A stretch of 16,465 nt of DNA from Pseudomonadota bacterium. Lineage in GTDB: Bacteria; Myxococcota; Bradymonadia; UBA4248. The stretch spans positions 1 to 16,465 of the forward strand of contig JAGBXG010000439.1 of assembly GCA_017629415.1 (NCBI GenBank), read 5' to 3'. The position numbers and the translations under genes are program-made. Shown in pieces: positions 5,572-13,719 of this stretch (its first letter is position 1; each line of letters opens with the position of its first letter). The notes beneath the pieces are model-generated. The model had not been told where the DNA came from. It did no database searches and saw nothing but the letters and a program-made list of their open reading frames with translations.

Positions 5572-7518
5572 ATGAAGACTTCAGGTTTAAAACTGAGCAT
5601 TTTGGCGGCAATGCTGCTTTCCATAGGTTGTGCGGAAGCTACGGATAAAATCCAAGCGCAACCTGGCGACAGCTGTACAGCGGATACTTGTATGAATGAG
5701 AGTACACAGTTGATTTGCCATAACGGTCAATATGTCTCTCGCACTTGTGAGCATGGTTGCGATGGAAATGCCTGTAAGGAAGCGCCGGCTCCTGAGACAC
5801 CGGGCGTATGCACAAGCACGACTTGCGCCGATTCGATGACGCTTTCAAGATGTGTCGACGGAACACCTAAATTAGAGATTTGTGCTTATGGATGTGAAAA
5901 TGGCGCATGCAAACCCAGCACACCCGAAGCCTCTTGTCTTGCCAGTGTATGCCAGGACAATGATACGCTTTTGGCGTGTTTAAATGGTACACAATCGGTG
6001 GTTCCCTGTCCTTATGGCTGCGAAAAAGGCACTTGCCAGCAAGCCTGTACAAGCGATCTTTGCCTGAATGCCGGCACACTTCTCAAGTGTACAAATGGCC
6101 GTACACAGTCGATTACGTGTCAGTTTGGCTGCGAAATGGGCGCATGTCTGAATGCCTGTGACAGCAATTTCTGCCGCGACGAAAAAACGCTGATGGTCTG
6201 CAACAATGGACATACCAAACCTGTTGATTGTCCATACGGCTGCAATGCCGGCAAATGCAATTCGAGCAATTCATCCGCTCAATGTACAGAAGATGTCTGC
6301 GCAAATACGATGACGCTTCATAAATGTGTTAACGGCACCATTCAGGCTCAAGCTTGCCAGTATGGCTGTGCCAACAGTGCTTGCAAAGAACCGCAATGTA
6401 CGCAAACTGTCTGCGGTGATAGCAACACACTGAATTTATGCAATAATGGCGTGATTCAAACCGTCAATTGTCCGTTTGGCTGCGCCAATGGGGAATGCCA
6501 AAAAGAAAATAAACCGCAATGCACAACAAGTGTTTGCGCGAATGCTTCATTGCTCAATGAATGTATCAACGGTCAGTATGTCACCAAGTCTTGCCCGAAT
6601 GGATGCGAAAACGGTGCTTGCAAAACCTCAGGCGGCAGCTCTGATGGAAAGCCTGGCGACAGCTGCGTTACCGGCGAATATCAAGAAAATTGCAAAGGCG
6701 AAGTCGTCTATTATTGCAGCGATAATGTCATCACAACCATGGATTGCTCGGAATATGCATCGAAAGGTTATGCATGCAAAGCTTTCAATATGCCTGATGG
6801 TTCTTCCTTTGCAAACTGCTTAAGCGCAGCCGAATCTTGTACTTCGGTGAACGCAAATCATCATTACTGCGAACCTTATTCGTATTATGGCAACGTCGAG
6901 TTTGAAGAAACTTGCGTCAAATCTTACACGGATAACAAGAACTATTGGGTCACGACAGACTTGGCTTTGTGCGCCACAGCTACACAGGCTTACGGCGGTC
7001 AATGCAATGCAGATGGCACAGCTTGCGCAAATCCTTCGGACAGCGGCAACACCAGTACTTACTATGACTGCAGTGATGAAATCTGCACACAGGACGGTGA
7101 CACATGCCTGGAAGCCTGCAATGCCGCAGGATACTCCACAAACCAGGCCTGGTGCGATGACGAATACGTTTATTGTGAAAATCCCAGTGGCGGCAACTCG
7201 GGCGGCGGCACTTCCACAGGTCCCAGCGTTGCGAAAAACTCATGCAATCTGAGCAGCACCAAGATTAAAGCCATCGAACCTTTTGGAGAATGCACCACAA
7301 GCAACGAAGACTGCGAAGTCCATGTCTGCTGGCTCGATTCTCAATACAACACTTATTTCACCGAATATTTGGTCTGCATGGACTTGAGTGCATACGATCC
7401 TTCATACGGCTATATGTGGTATCCCGTGGACGGCATCTATATGCAATGCAACAACAAATGCGCCACATCTTCGCAAGCCTGTGACAGCCAGGGCGGCCAA
7501 TACGGCCAATATCAATAA
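5572..7518 (+). CDS. Surface lipoprotein with eight tandem cysteine-rich repeats
   Basis: ATG at 5572 is chosen over an in-frame TTG at 5560 because GGAGGG lies 4-9 bases before it. The product has 648 residues. The signal peptide ends in lipobox LSIGC (Cys20). Residues 35-350 are eight repeats of about 37-48 residues with the pattern C-x4-C-x4-(T)L-x2-C-x-NG, then C-x-(Y/F)GC-x-NG-x-C, i.e. six Cys per repeat and probably three disulfides. A unique Cys-rich region follows (about 364-648), opening with the same PGDSC found before repeat 1 and containing a Gly/Ser linker near residue 540-550. The protein is probably exported and oxidised, hence surface exposed. Such repeats serve as stalks or binding modules; no catalytic motif is visible. 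A related lipoprotein lies at 13906-15672. Repeats are diverged at DNA level, so recent slippage is unlikely. The gene has its own promoter and leader. Confidence 0.88.
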   Translation: MKTSGLKLSILAAMLLSIGCAEATDKIQAQPGDSCTADTCMNESTQLICHNGQYVSRTCEHGCDGNACKEAPAPETPGVCTSTTCADSMTLSRCVDGTPKLEICAYGCENGACKPSTPEASCLASVCQDNDTLLACLNGTQSVVPCPYGCEKGTCQQACTSDLCLNAGTLLKCTNGRTQSITCQFGCEMGACLNACDSNFCRDEKTLMVCNNGHTKPVDCPYGCNAGKCNSSNSSAQCTEDVCANTMTLHKCVNGTIQAQACQYGCANSACKEPQCTQTVCGDSNTLNLCNNGVIQTVNCPFGCANGECQKENKPQCTTSVCANASLLNECINGQYVTKSCPNGCENGACKTSGGSSDGKPGDSCVTGEYQENCKGEVVYYCSDNVITTMDCSEYASKGYACKAFNMPDGSSFANCLSAAESCTSVNANHHYCEPYSYYGNVEFEETCVKSYTDNKNYWVTTDLALCATATQAYGGQCNADGTACANPSDSGNTSTYYDCSDEICTQDGDTCLEACNAAGYSTNQAWCDDEYVYCENPSGGNSGGGTSTGPSVAKNSCNLSSTKIKAIEPFGECTTSNEDCEVHVCWLDSQYNTYFTEYLVCMDLSAYDPSYGYMWYPVDGIYMQCNNKCATSSQACDSQGGQYGQYQ

Positions 7519-7551
7519 CTTCCATCCATCACTGTTGAGGGGTTCATTTTG

Positions 7552-7634
7552 AGGGGGCCAAGCCCCCTACGGCGCTATTTGCTGCGCAAATACGCGCCTA
7601 CCCCCAATGCGTGGCTGCCGCCCCGCAACGCCCC
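7552..7634. repeat. GC-rich palindromic intergenic repeat, family B, copy 1 (short form)
   Basis: Opens with AGGGGGC-CAA-GCCCCCT (7552-7568), then GGCGCTATTTGCTGCGCAAA region, TACGCGCCTACCCCCAATGC, and ends CCCCGCAACGCCCC (7621-7634). The same start, middle and end occur at 13702-13860. It lies between the convergent Cys-rich lipoprotein and the DUF486 gene. No T-run follows the hairpin on either strand. Confidence 0.7.
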
Positions 7635-7671
7635 GCTCCGGCATCATTCCGTGAGCCGCATTTGCTCAGGG

Positions 7672-8025
7672 CTAACAAAATAACTTACTTCTGAAAATGA
7701 AAAATACCGCCCCCATGATGCATAACATGGCCAAAAAATAATCAAGCGTTATCTTTTCTTTCAGAAATATGACAGAAATCGGAATAAATACTGTCAATGC
7801 AATCGCTTCCTGCAGAATTTTTAATTGCGGAATCGTCAGAACTTCGTTGCCCAGACGATTGGCAGGCACCTGAAGCAAATATTCAAACAAAGCAATGCCC
7901 CAGCTGATTAAAGCTGCAATAATCCAAGGCTTGGACGACAAACTCTTGAGATGACCATACCAGGCTATCGTCATAAAAACATTGCTCAATACAAGCATTC
8001 CAATCGTGATAAGAATCGTTTTCAT
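7672..8025 (-). CDS. DUF486 (DMT-like) small membrane protein
   Basis: 117 residues and highly hydrophobic, with four predicted transmembrane helices: about 2-23, 32-52, 70-90 and 94-112. It carries the recognisable DUF486/COG3169 signatures LSNVFMTIAWYGHLK near the N-terminus, SWGIALFEYLLQVPANR in the middle, LTIPQLKILQEAIAL, and a C-terminal LAMLCIMGAVFFIF. The full length fits the family. The family has an EamA/drug-metabolite-transporter-like fold, but no substrate is established. Its ATG overlaps the TGA of the upstream phosphoesterase gene (ATGA at 8025-8022), so translation is probably coupled; a GGGGG run lies about 8 bases before the ATG. No clear terminator follows; repeat B comes next. 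Confidence 0.92.
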   Translation of the reverse strand: MKTILITIGMLVLSNVFMTIAWYGHLKSLSSKPWIIAALISWGIALFEYLLQVPANRLGNEVLTIPQLKILQEAIALTVFIPISVIFLKEKITLDYFLAMLCIMGAVFFIFRSKLFC

Positions 8026-8552
8026 ACGCCATACCCCCTTGCACCAAGATGAATTTTCTCAAGTTTTGCATCTTTTCTCATATCGCCGGTGCGTTCATTT
8101 TCCGGGGCAATCGTCAATAATAATGCCGTGCGCTCCTGATGATGCCCAGAGTTTCCCGCTGCCCCAGGGCTCAACCAAAGCACCTGACCATGGGCACTCT
8201 CAATTTGGGTACACCAATATCCGTGATAATGCCCGGAAATGAGAATATCTGTCGGCTTGCAAAGTATCCTCGAATGCAAATCATAAACAGGTCGAATGAT
8301 GTCACCGGCATTGTGCACAATTGTCAATCGAATGCCTCCCAAAGTCTGATGTTCCAGCTTTTCGAGATAATAAAATTCTTCGCCATCAATATTGCCACGC
8401 ACGGCAATCGTGGGAGCAATGCGATCCAAATCACGAATCACTGTCGCACGGCCAACATCTCCTGCATGTAAAATATAATCTACGCCGGCAAATACTTCTG
8501 GCAAAGCAGGATGAAAAAAACCATGTGTGTCTGAAATAATACCCAGTTTCAT
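8022..8552 (-). CDS. YfcE/MJ0936-type metallophosphoesterase
   Basis: 176 residues from the ATG at 8552; a TTG at 8570 would add six residues, but MKLGIISDTHG is the normal family N-terminus. Neither start has a good ribosome site. Metal-binding motifs of the calcineurin-like fold appear in order: DTH (Asp9, His11), HAGDVG, RGNIDG, VHNAGD and GHYHG near residue 115. In this family two divalent metals bind and the enzyme cleaves phosphodiesters; the natural substrate is usually unknown. The last 40 residues, after SPGAAGNSGHHQERTALLLTI, form a charged tail. It is the first gene of a two-gene operon, stop overlapping the start of the DUF486 gene by 4 bases. Confidence 0.92.
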   Translation of the reverse strand: MKLGIISDTHGFFHPALPEVFAGVDYILHAGDVGRATVIRDLDRIAPTIAVRGNIDGEEFYYLEKLEHQTLGGIRLTIVHNAGDIIRPVYDLHSRILCKPTDILISGHYHGYWCTQIESAHGQVLWLSPGAAGNSGHHQERTALLLTIAPENERTGDMRKDAKLEKIHLGARGYGV

Positions 8553-8592
8553 GATGTTTGATTCAATCAAGTTTATCGTATATCAGTTTTCT

Positions 8593-8619
8593 ATTTTGGG
8601 CATATCCAAAACCCAAAAT
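8593..8619. promoter_or_regulatory. Inverted repeat upstream of the phosphoesterase gene
   Basis: Perfect 8-base arms ATTTTGGG (8593-8600) and CCCAAAAT (8612-8619) with an 11-base spacer, 41 bases upstream of the ATG at 8552. The position suits an operator or a leader hairpin of the minus-strand operon. A further short stem CGGGC/GCCCG lies at about 8639-8653. Confidence 0.4.
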
Positions 8620-8721
8620 CTCAGAAAACACAGAACGCGGGCTGATACGCCCGGACACCAATTTTGTCTATAAAAATAGGCGCTACATTAGACATATGCC
8701 GTCACGGTATACGCAAAATTC

Positions 8722-8884
8722 TTATGGGACTACGCCCCAAACCACACCAAGGGACTGAGCCCCTGGAACCCACATTAGAAACCACGTTTTTGTAGGTCTG
8801 ACGAGTACCAAACACCAACATTGAGGGGCAAAATGGGACCCTGTATCCCATTCCGCTTTCCTGTAACACACCACTTCGTAAATC
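8722..8884. repeat. Composite palindromic intergenic repeat, family A, copy 2
   Basis: Same order of parts as 4981-5168 and same orientation: TATGGGACTACGCCCC (8723-8738), AAGGGACTGAGCCCCTGG (8749-8765), a spacer, the stem AATGGGA/TCCCATT (8832-8852) and a block CTGTAACACACCACTTCGTA (8861-8880). In the last block 18 of 24 bases agree with copy 1. It sits between the divergent phosphoesterase operon and the receptor-like gene. No gene is seen in 8571-9102. Confidence 0.65.
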
Positions 8885-8934
8885 TTTTGCGTCTTTGCGT
8901 ACACCGTTGGGGGACCGATGGTTAACGTCTAAAG

Positions 8935-8968
8935 ACAAAATGGAACCCTGTTTCCCATTCCGCATCCT
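8935..8968. repeat. Extra AATGG-hairpin unit of family A
   Basis: ACAAAATGGAACCCTGTTTC followed by CCATTCCGCATCCT repeats 8828-8861 nearly base for base. This is a local duplication of the hairpin part of repeat A, without its GGGGCT hairpin part. The remaining bases to 9102 show no gene and no strong promoter; a TATCAT at 9085-9090 is a possible -10 without a good -35. Confidence 0.55.
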
Positions 8969-9102
8969 CAAATACGCAAAATGTTGTTCCACAGCATATG
9001 CAAAAAGTCTAAAACTTTTCCCTGCCTCTGCTTTAGCTGAGTTTCATTGATCCTGCATTTTCACTCAGCCACTCACTCCAGCTGTATCATAAGAACAATT
9101 CG

Positions 9103-12100
9103 ATGTTTTTTGCCTATATCTTAGCTCTGTTCGGCATCGCACTTTTTGGCGCAACCCTCGTGGCAACATATCTGCATACGGGCAGATTTTTCGGCCATAC
9201 TTTGTCACAATGGATTCAAAAAACTCGGCTCAAAGAAGATGAAACTTCAGCCACTAAATTACTGAATGTTCGAAAACGCATCGAACACTTTGCACATGAT
9301 GTCGTCAAACATCGCCTGCTCGGACTCGAATCCCTTCTAGAAGAAACACATACTGCACTACAAAACTCAAACGCAGAACACCCACCATTGTCCCAAGAAC
9401 AACAAGTGGCGTTTCGAGAAGAATTTTTTCGTCTGTGCGGCATCAAAGCAAAACCAGAAGAACGACTTTGGCAACGTTGGATCGACTTTTTTATAGATAT
9501 CTATCAATTTACAGGCAAATATACAGCAGCACCGTTCATCGATCCCATGTTCAAAACAACCCATGTCTTGCTGCTGAAACTGCGCGCCTTAATGACGCTT
9601 TACATTAAAACAGAACGCAGCAATGACCTCTCGTTGCCCAATATCAACAAACTCAATGTTACACAATGCAGTCAAACTTATACAAACTTATTGGCACTTG
9701 CCGATGCTTGCAGAATGATCATCAATCCCGAAGATATCATTCAAAAAGCAATACAAACACTAGAAGTTCAAACTGGCGGCAGCGGTGTTTCCGCACGCAT
9801 TCAAAGATTTGGACATGTTCAAGGTGAACTCTTATCTTCAGCCTCATCTAAAGTCTTGAGCATGTGCCTCCTGAGACTGCTCGATAACGCATTGAACGTC
9901 AGCCACAATATTGCCATCGATGCCTTCATCGATACCGATGAATTCACAGGCATACAAACACTCGTCTTTAAAGTTTACGACTCCAACGAAAAAATACCTT
10001 CCGTCTCAGATTACGGCATGGGACTGCGCGGTGTCATTCATACCCTCAACACCTTTGAAAGCGGATTCTATTATCGCTCAGAACCTCGCGAAATCTATCA
10101 AAAAGCCGCCATCATCGCATTGCCTGTTTCTCAAGTCTGCGACTTTCCTGTCACAAAACTCAGTTGGAAACATATTTTAAGCTCAACACTCATATTACTC
10201 ATAAACCTCATCGGACTGTTCGGATGCTTTCTGTTCGTCATAGGAGGTCCCCCCGTCGAATTCGCAGGACGCGGCACCAATGTCGTCGAATTTCCCGTCA
10301 ATGTCGGCGATGAACTCGTCATCCCGCTTTGCAAAGGCGGCCGAAATGTGCGCGCAAATGTCCATATCGTCAATGAAGCCTGCATCAACGATACTTGTTC
10401 ATTCCATACGGTCCTGCAACAGCTGACTGCTTGTACCAAAAGCCTCAATCACCCAAACTGCCCAGGTGAAATCCGATGGAAACCACAGTTCCACGACGGA
10501 CAAAGACAAGGCAAAAACTATGAACTCACCATCGATTGCATCGCGGATGGACCCCCAAAAAGTCAGGATTCACAACGCATACGCGTCCTCGTCACACGAC
10601 CGAACAGCGCACCGCTCGTGGTGATGACACAAGTCATCAACGAAACAACCGGAGACATCTTCTATGTCACCCCCAACCAACCTATTAAAATCGGGGTCAC
10701 CGATAAATTGCACCTCAACGTACTCGCAAACGACGAAGACGCCGACACCCTCATCTATCGCCTCAAACAACCCAACGGAGAATCCATCGTCTCAGAAAAT
10801 GGCACCTTCGAACTCAAAACAGACTGGAGCATGTTCGCTACCTCGCGATTTGAACTCGAAATCTCAGATGGCATCACTTCCTTGCAAAATATACCTATCG
10901 TCCTGGAAGCACAGCAACTCCACCCTATCGAAATCCAAAATATCGGCATATGGACAGAACAAAGTGCAACAAGACAAGCCTGCGAAGGCTCAAGCGAATC
11001 TAAAATTTGTTACCTGACAAACGATAATGCCAATGAACTGGCCGTCGAACTCTGGTTTGACCCACTCCTCAAATCCGTTCAACCCTTCCTCGATTTGCAC
11101 ACCACCGACAGCAATCACCTCAGTATTAAACATATCAAAGACAAATCTGCCAAAAAACAAAATCAGACGCAAATCGGAGAACAGTGGGAAATCTACCTAA
11201 AAGCAACAAAACAATTGCTCGCCATTATCGAATTAACCAACATCGAACGACTCAATGCACCAGGACAATACCGATACACCTTTGTCATCATGCAAACGCC
11301 AGCAACACCAGAACTCACAAACCTCGCGGTGAACCTGACTGTCTCAGAACGCACAAAACGTATGCCGCCACTCAAAACACTGCTGATCTTTGCACGTCAA
11401 AGCACCATGCATACCCCCGTATCATTCAGCACACGCCATGTCATATTGTCAGAATCCGAATTAGAAGAACATAAAGAACAAGCACAAGCCAGCACTTGGC
11501 TGTACCCAAAAACAAGAAGCCTCTCCGAAATAGCACCAGTCCTCGGCGAAATCGCATGCCAAACACCGGAATTCGCAGACGCCTTCGAAACACCTGTCAT
11601 CAACAACCTGCAAAATGCATGGCGCATTGACTTCAAACTTAAAAAAGGATGCATCCCAGGACTCAACGTCAATCTCCCTGGAAAAATGAGATTATGTGCA
11701 GCCGATATCCAATTCCCAGGAAAACATCAAAAACAATCCGAAGTCATCTGGATTATGCTCGATGCACGCTCATGCACTCCAAAAATCGAATCACTCACAC
11801 TCAGCTCAACCAAAGATGAACTGGCCGATAATATCTTCAAATGGAATTTTGAAATCATCGATGCCGACGGCGATTTGCCCATCCACGGCATCTCCATCGA
11901 CGGCATCCAAGACTACGCACTCGAACTCAGCGATAAAAATTCCGCACTCGGAAGCATCTATAACGGCACCCTGGCTCTCGAAACAGATTGCAGCAATGCA
12001 CAATACAACCCCACACAACAAACCATCTCACTCAAAATTAAAGATAACGATAACCACGAAATCATTCGACCCTTAAATATATCACCAAACTGCCCACCAC

Positions 12101-12675
12101 TCGTCTCTACCCCCAATAACAAACACATCTTCCATGTCACAGAAGGCGAACAGCTCGCTATTCCACTCAACCACGCACAAGACGTCAAACTCGAACTTAA
12201 CAGCCGATTCGGAACCATCATCAACGACACCTTCATCTGGGATGTCTCATGCATGTACGGAAAAGGACCGCATGACATCGAAATACGAACCACTTCTGAA
12301 TCACAATACGGAAAACCACTCACACTCGAAATCCATATCGACCAATGCCAACCACGATTTAACCTATATATCGACGATCAAGTGCTCCCTGCACAAACGC
12401 CCATCATCATGCATAAAGGCACTCAAAAAAGATTAAAACTCACCGCCGATCGAAAACTCGAAAATGTCACTGTCATCCCCGATACCCAAAGCCGACTCCC
12501 AAACATTCGACTGACTCAAGTTGAATCTCAAGACGGCTGGCAGTACGATATCCATTGCGACAGCTCAAAAGCATCCGATGAACTGCGCATCGAATTCCTA
12601 CCCAATGCAAACAGTAATCCACCTCCCATCGATGCTATCCGAATCCCCATTCAATGTACGGACCTCTCACCATAA
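9103..12675 (+). CDS. Receptor-like two-TM protein: degenerate histidine-kinase-like cytoplasmic part and large cadherin/Ig-like extracytoplasmic part
   Basis: 1190 residues. TM1 is at 2-25 and TM2 at about 358-381. Flanking basic residues put 26-357 in the cytoplasm and 382-1190 outside. The cytoplasmic part contains EHFAHDVVKHRLLGLESLLE (His62/His65), which resembles an H-box helix. It also has LLRLLDNALNVS (Asp261-Asn262), like an N-box, and DYGMGLRGVI (Gly305/Gly307), like a G2 box. It ends in a terminal strand IIALPVS, as in GHKL ATPases. The G1 DxGxG is replaced by YDSNEK and the lid is very short, so ATPase activity is doubtful. The outer part shows repeated beta-rich units and paired Cys, with cadherin-like/tandem-95 motifs LNVLANDEDAD (538) and DADGDLP (920). 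Sensor kinases normally carry the sensor first; here it follows. The start has no good ribosome site (AAGAAC). fcl follows after 9 bases. Family assignment is by motif only. Confidence 0.8.
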   Translation: MFFAYILALFGIALFGATLVATYLHTGRFFGHTLSQWIQKTRLKEDETSATKLLNVRKRIEHFAHDVVKHRLLGLESLLEETHTALQNSNAEHPPLSQEQQVAFREEFFRLCGIKAKPEERLWQRWIDFFIDIYQFTGKYTAAPFIDPMFKTTHVLLLKLRALMTLYIKTERSNDLSLPNINKLNVTQCSQTYTNLLALADACRMIINPEDIIQKAIQTLEVQTGGSGVSARIQRFGHVQGELLSSASSKVLSMCLLRLLDNALNVSHNIAIDAFIDTDEFTGIQTLVFKVYDSNEKIPSVSDYGMGLRGVIHTLNTFESGFYYRSEPREIYQKAAIIALPVSQVCDFPVTKLSWKHILSSTLILLINLIGLFGCFLFVIGGPPVEFAGRGTNVVEFPVNVGDELVIPLCKGGRNVRANVHIVNEACINDTCSFHTVLQQLTACTKSLNHPNCPGEIRWKPQFHDGQRQGKNYELTIDCIADGPPKSQDSQRIRVLVTRPNSAPLVVMTQVINETTGDIFYVTPNQPIKIGVTDKLHLNVLANDEDADTLIYRLKQPNGESIVSENGTFELKTDWSMFATSRFELEISDGITSLQNIPIVLEAQQLHPIEIQNIGIWTEQSATRQACEGSSESKICYLTNDNANELAVELWFDPLLKSVQPFLDLHTTDSNHLSIKHIKDKSAKKQNQTQIGEQWEIYLKATKQLLAIIELTNIERLNAPGQYRYTFVIMQTPATPELTNLAVNLTVSERTKRMPPLKTLLIFARQSTMHTPVSFSTRHVILSESELEEHKEQAQASTWLYPKTRSLSEIAPVLGEIACQTPEFADAFETPVINNLQNAWRIDFKLKKGCIPGLNVNLPGKMRLCAADIQFPGKHQKQSEVIWIMLDARSCTPKIESLTLSSTKDELADNIFKWNFEIIDADGDLPIHGISIDGIQDYALELSDKNSALGSIYNGTLALETDCSNAQYNPTQQTISLKIKDNDNHEIIRPLNISPNCPPLVSTPNNKHIFHVTEGEQLAIPLNHAQDVKLELNSRFGTIINDTFIWDVSCMYGKGPHDIEIRTTSESQYGKPLTLEIHIDQCQPRFNLYIDDQVLPAQTPIIMHKGTQKRLKLTADRKLENVTVIPDTQSRLPNIRLTQVESQDGWQYDIHCDSSKASDELRIEFLPNANSNPPPIDAIRIPIQCTDLSP

Positions 12676-12684
12676 GGAAATCTG

Positions 12685-13617
12685 ATGAAAAATACCCCCA
12701 TATTTATCGCCGGTCACCGAGGGCTCGCGGGCTCAGCCATACTCCGAAACCTTCAATCACGAGGATACACCAACCTTATCACACGCACTCACGCCGAACT
12801 CGACTTAACTCAAGCCGCCGATGTCAACGCCTTCTTCGAACAAACACGACCCAAAATCGTCATACTCGCGGCTGCAAAAGTCGGCGGCATTAAAGCAAAC
12901 TCCACCTGGCCCGCTGATTTCATCCTCCAAAATATCAGCATCCAAACCGCCGTCATCAACGCCGCACTCCAATACGATGTCGAACGCTTCCTCTTCCTCG
13001 GCTCCAGCTGCATCTATCCGCGCGAATGCCCACAACCTATCAAAGAAGAATACCTCCTCACTTCGGCACTCGAACCCACCAATGAACCCTACGCTATCGC
13101 CAAAATTGCCGGCCTCAAAATGTGCGAAGCCATCCAAAAACAATACGGCAAACGCTATCTGGCCGTCATGCCCACCAACCTCTACGGCCCCGGCGACAAC
13201 TATAACCTCGTCACATCACACGTCATCCCAGCCATACTCCGAAAAATTCATCAGGCAAAAATAGACCAGGCTCCCACCGTCGAACTCTGGGGAACCGGCG
13301 CACCACGCCGTGAATTCCTGTACATCGACGATATGGCCGATGCATGCATGCACCTGCTCCTAAACACTAACGCCAACGAACTCACCAATATCGGAACCGG
13401 CACAGATATCACCATCAAAGAATTGGCTCACCTCATCGCAAAAACTGTCGATTACAAAGGACAAATCGTCTTCGATCACATCCACCCTGACGGCACTCCC
13501 CAAAAACTCCTCGATATCTCAAAACTCAAATCTTACGGCTGGACACCCAAAACATCACTCGAAGACGGTCTCAAACACACCTATCAGGACTTCCTAAACG
13601 GAAATTTCCGCGAATAA
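12685..13617 (+). CDS. fcl: GDP-L-fucose synthase
   Basis: 310 residues, full length. Catalyses the NADPH-dependent epimerisation and reduction of GDP-4-keto-6-deoxy-D-mannose to GDP-L-fucose, in the cytoplasm. It is a short-chain dehydrogenase with the Rossmann motif GHRGLAG (Gly10, Gly13, Gly16). The catalytic residues fall exactly at the Escherichia coli Fcl numbers: Ser107 and Cys109 in GSSCIYPR, Tyr136 and Lys140 in EPYAIAK, His179 in VTSHVIP. Further family motifs are AAAKVGGIKAN, PTNLYGPGDNY and RREFLYIDDMADA. The ATG follows the receptor-like gene by 9 bases with an AAGGAAAT ribosome site, so the two are probably one operon. The partner enzyme GDP-mannose 4,6-dehydratase (gmd) is not in the window. 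Product would feed a fucose-containing polysaccharide or glycoconjugate. Confidence 0.97.
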   Translation: MKNTPIFIAGHRGLAGSAILRNLQSRGYTNLITRTHAELDLTQAADVNAFFEQTRPKIVILAAAKVGGIKANSTWPADFILQNISIQTAVINAALQYDVERFLFLGSSCIYPRECPQPIKEEYLLTSALEPTNEPYAIAKIAGLKMCEAIQKQYGKRYLAVMPTNLYGPGDNYNLVTSHVIPAILRKIHQAKIDQAPTVELWGTGAPRREFLYIDDMADACMHLLLNTNANELTNIGTGTDITIKELAHLIAKTVDYKGQIVFDHIHPDGTPQKLLDISKLKSYGWTPKTSLEDGLKHTYQDFLNGNFRE

Positions 13618-13623
13618 AACAAC

Positions 13624-13642
13624 GTATGAGACAGCCTCATAC
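13624..13642. other. Small hairpin after fcl
   Basis: Perfect 7-base arms GTATGAG and CTCATAC around ACAGC, 6 bases after the fcl stop. No T-run follows, so it is not called a terminator; it may stabilise the 3' end of the fcl message. Confidence 0.35.
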
Positions 13643-13682
13643 AACAAACATACGCCATCTCATACCGCATCATCACTTCGGA

Positions 13683-13719
13683 CTTTTTTAAAAAATAAAA
13701 AAGGGGGGCAATGCCCCCC
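13683..13719 (-). terminator. Rho-independent terminator for the minus-strand Cys-rich lipoprotein
   Basis: Stem GGGGGGC (13703-13709) and GCCCCCC (13713-13719) with a 3-base loop. Read on the minus strand it is followed at once by TTTTTTATTTTTT (13702-13690). This is a textbook intrinsic terminator for transcription arriving from 15672. It lies about 190 bases past the stop, and coincides with the left end of repeat B copy 2. Confidence 0.75.

Noticed and set aside
5572..6640. CRISPR or simple tandem DNA repeat
   Set aside because: The periodicity is at protein level (Cys pattern); the DNA units are diverged and translate without interruption.
8553..8570. TTG at 8570 as start of the phosphoesterase
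   Set aside because: The family N-terminus begins at the ATG 8552; the six extra residues add nothing recognisable.
8702..8992. Minus-strand open frames across repeat A copy 2
   Set aside because: They consist of translated palindromic repeat sequence, with no ribosome site or recognisable domain.
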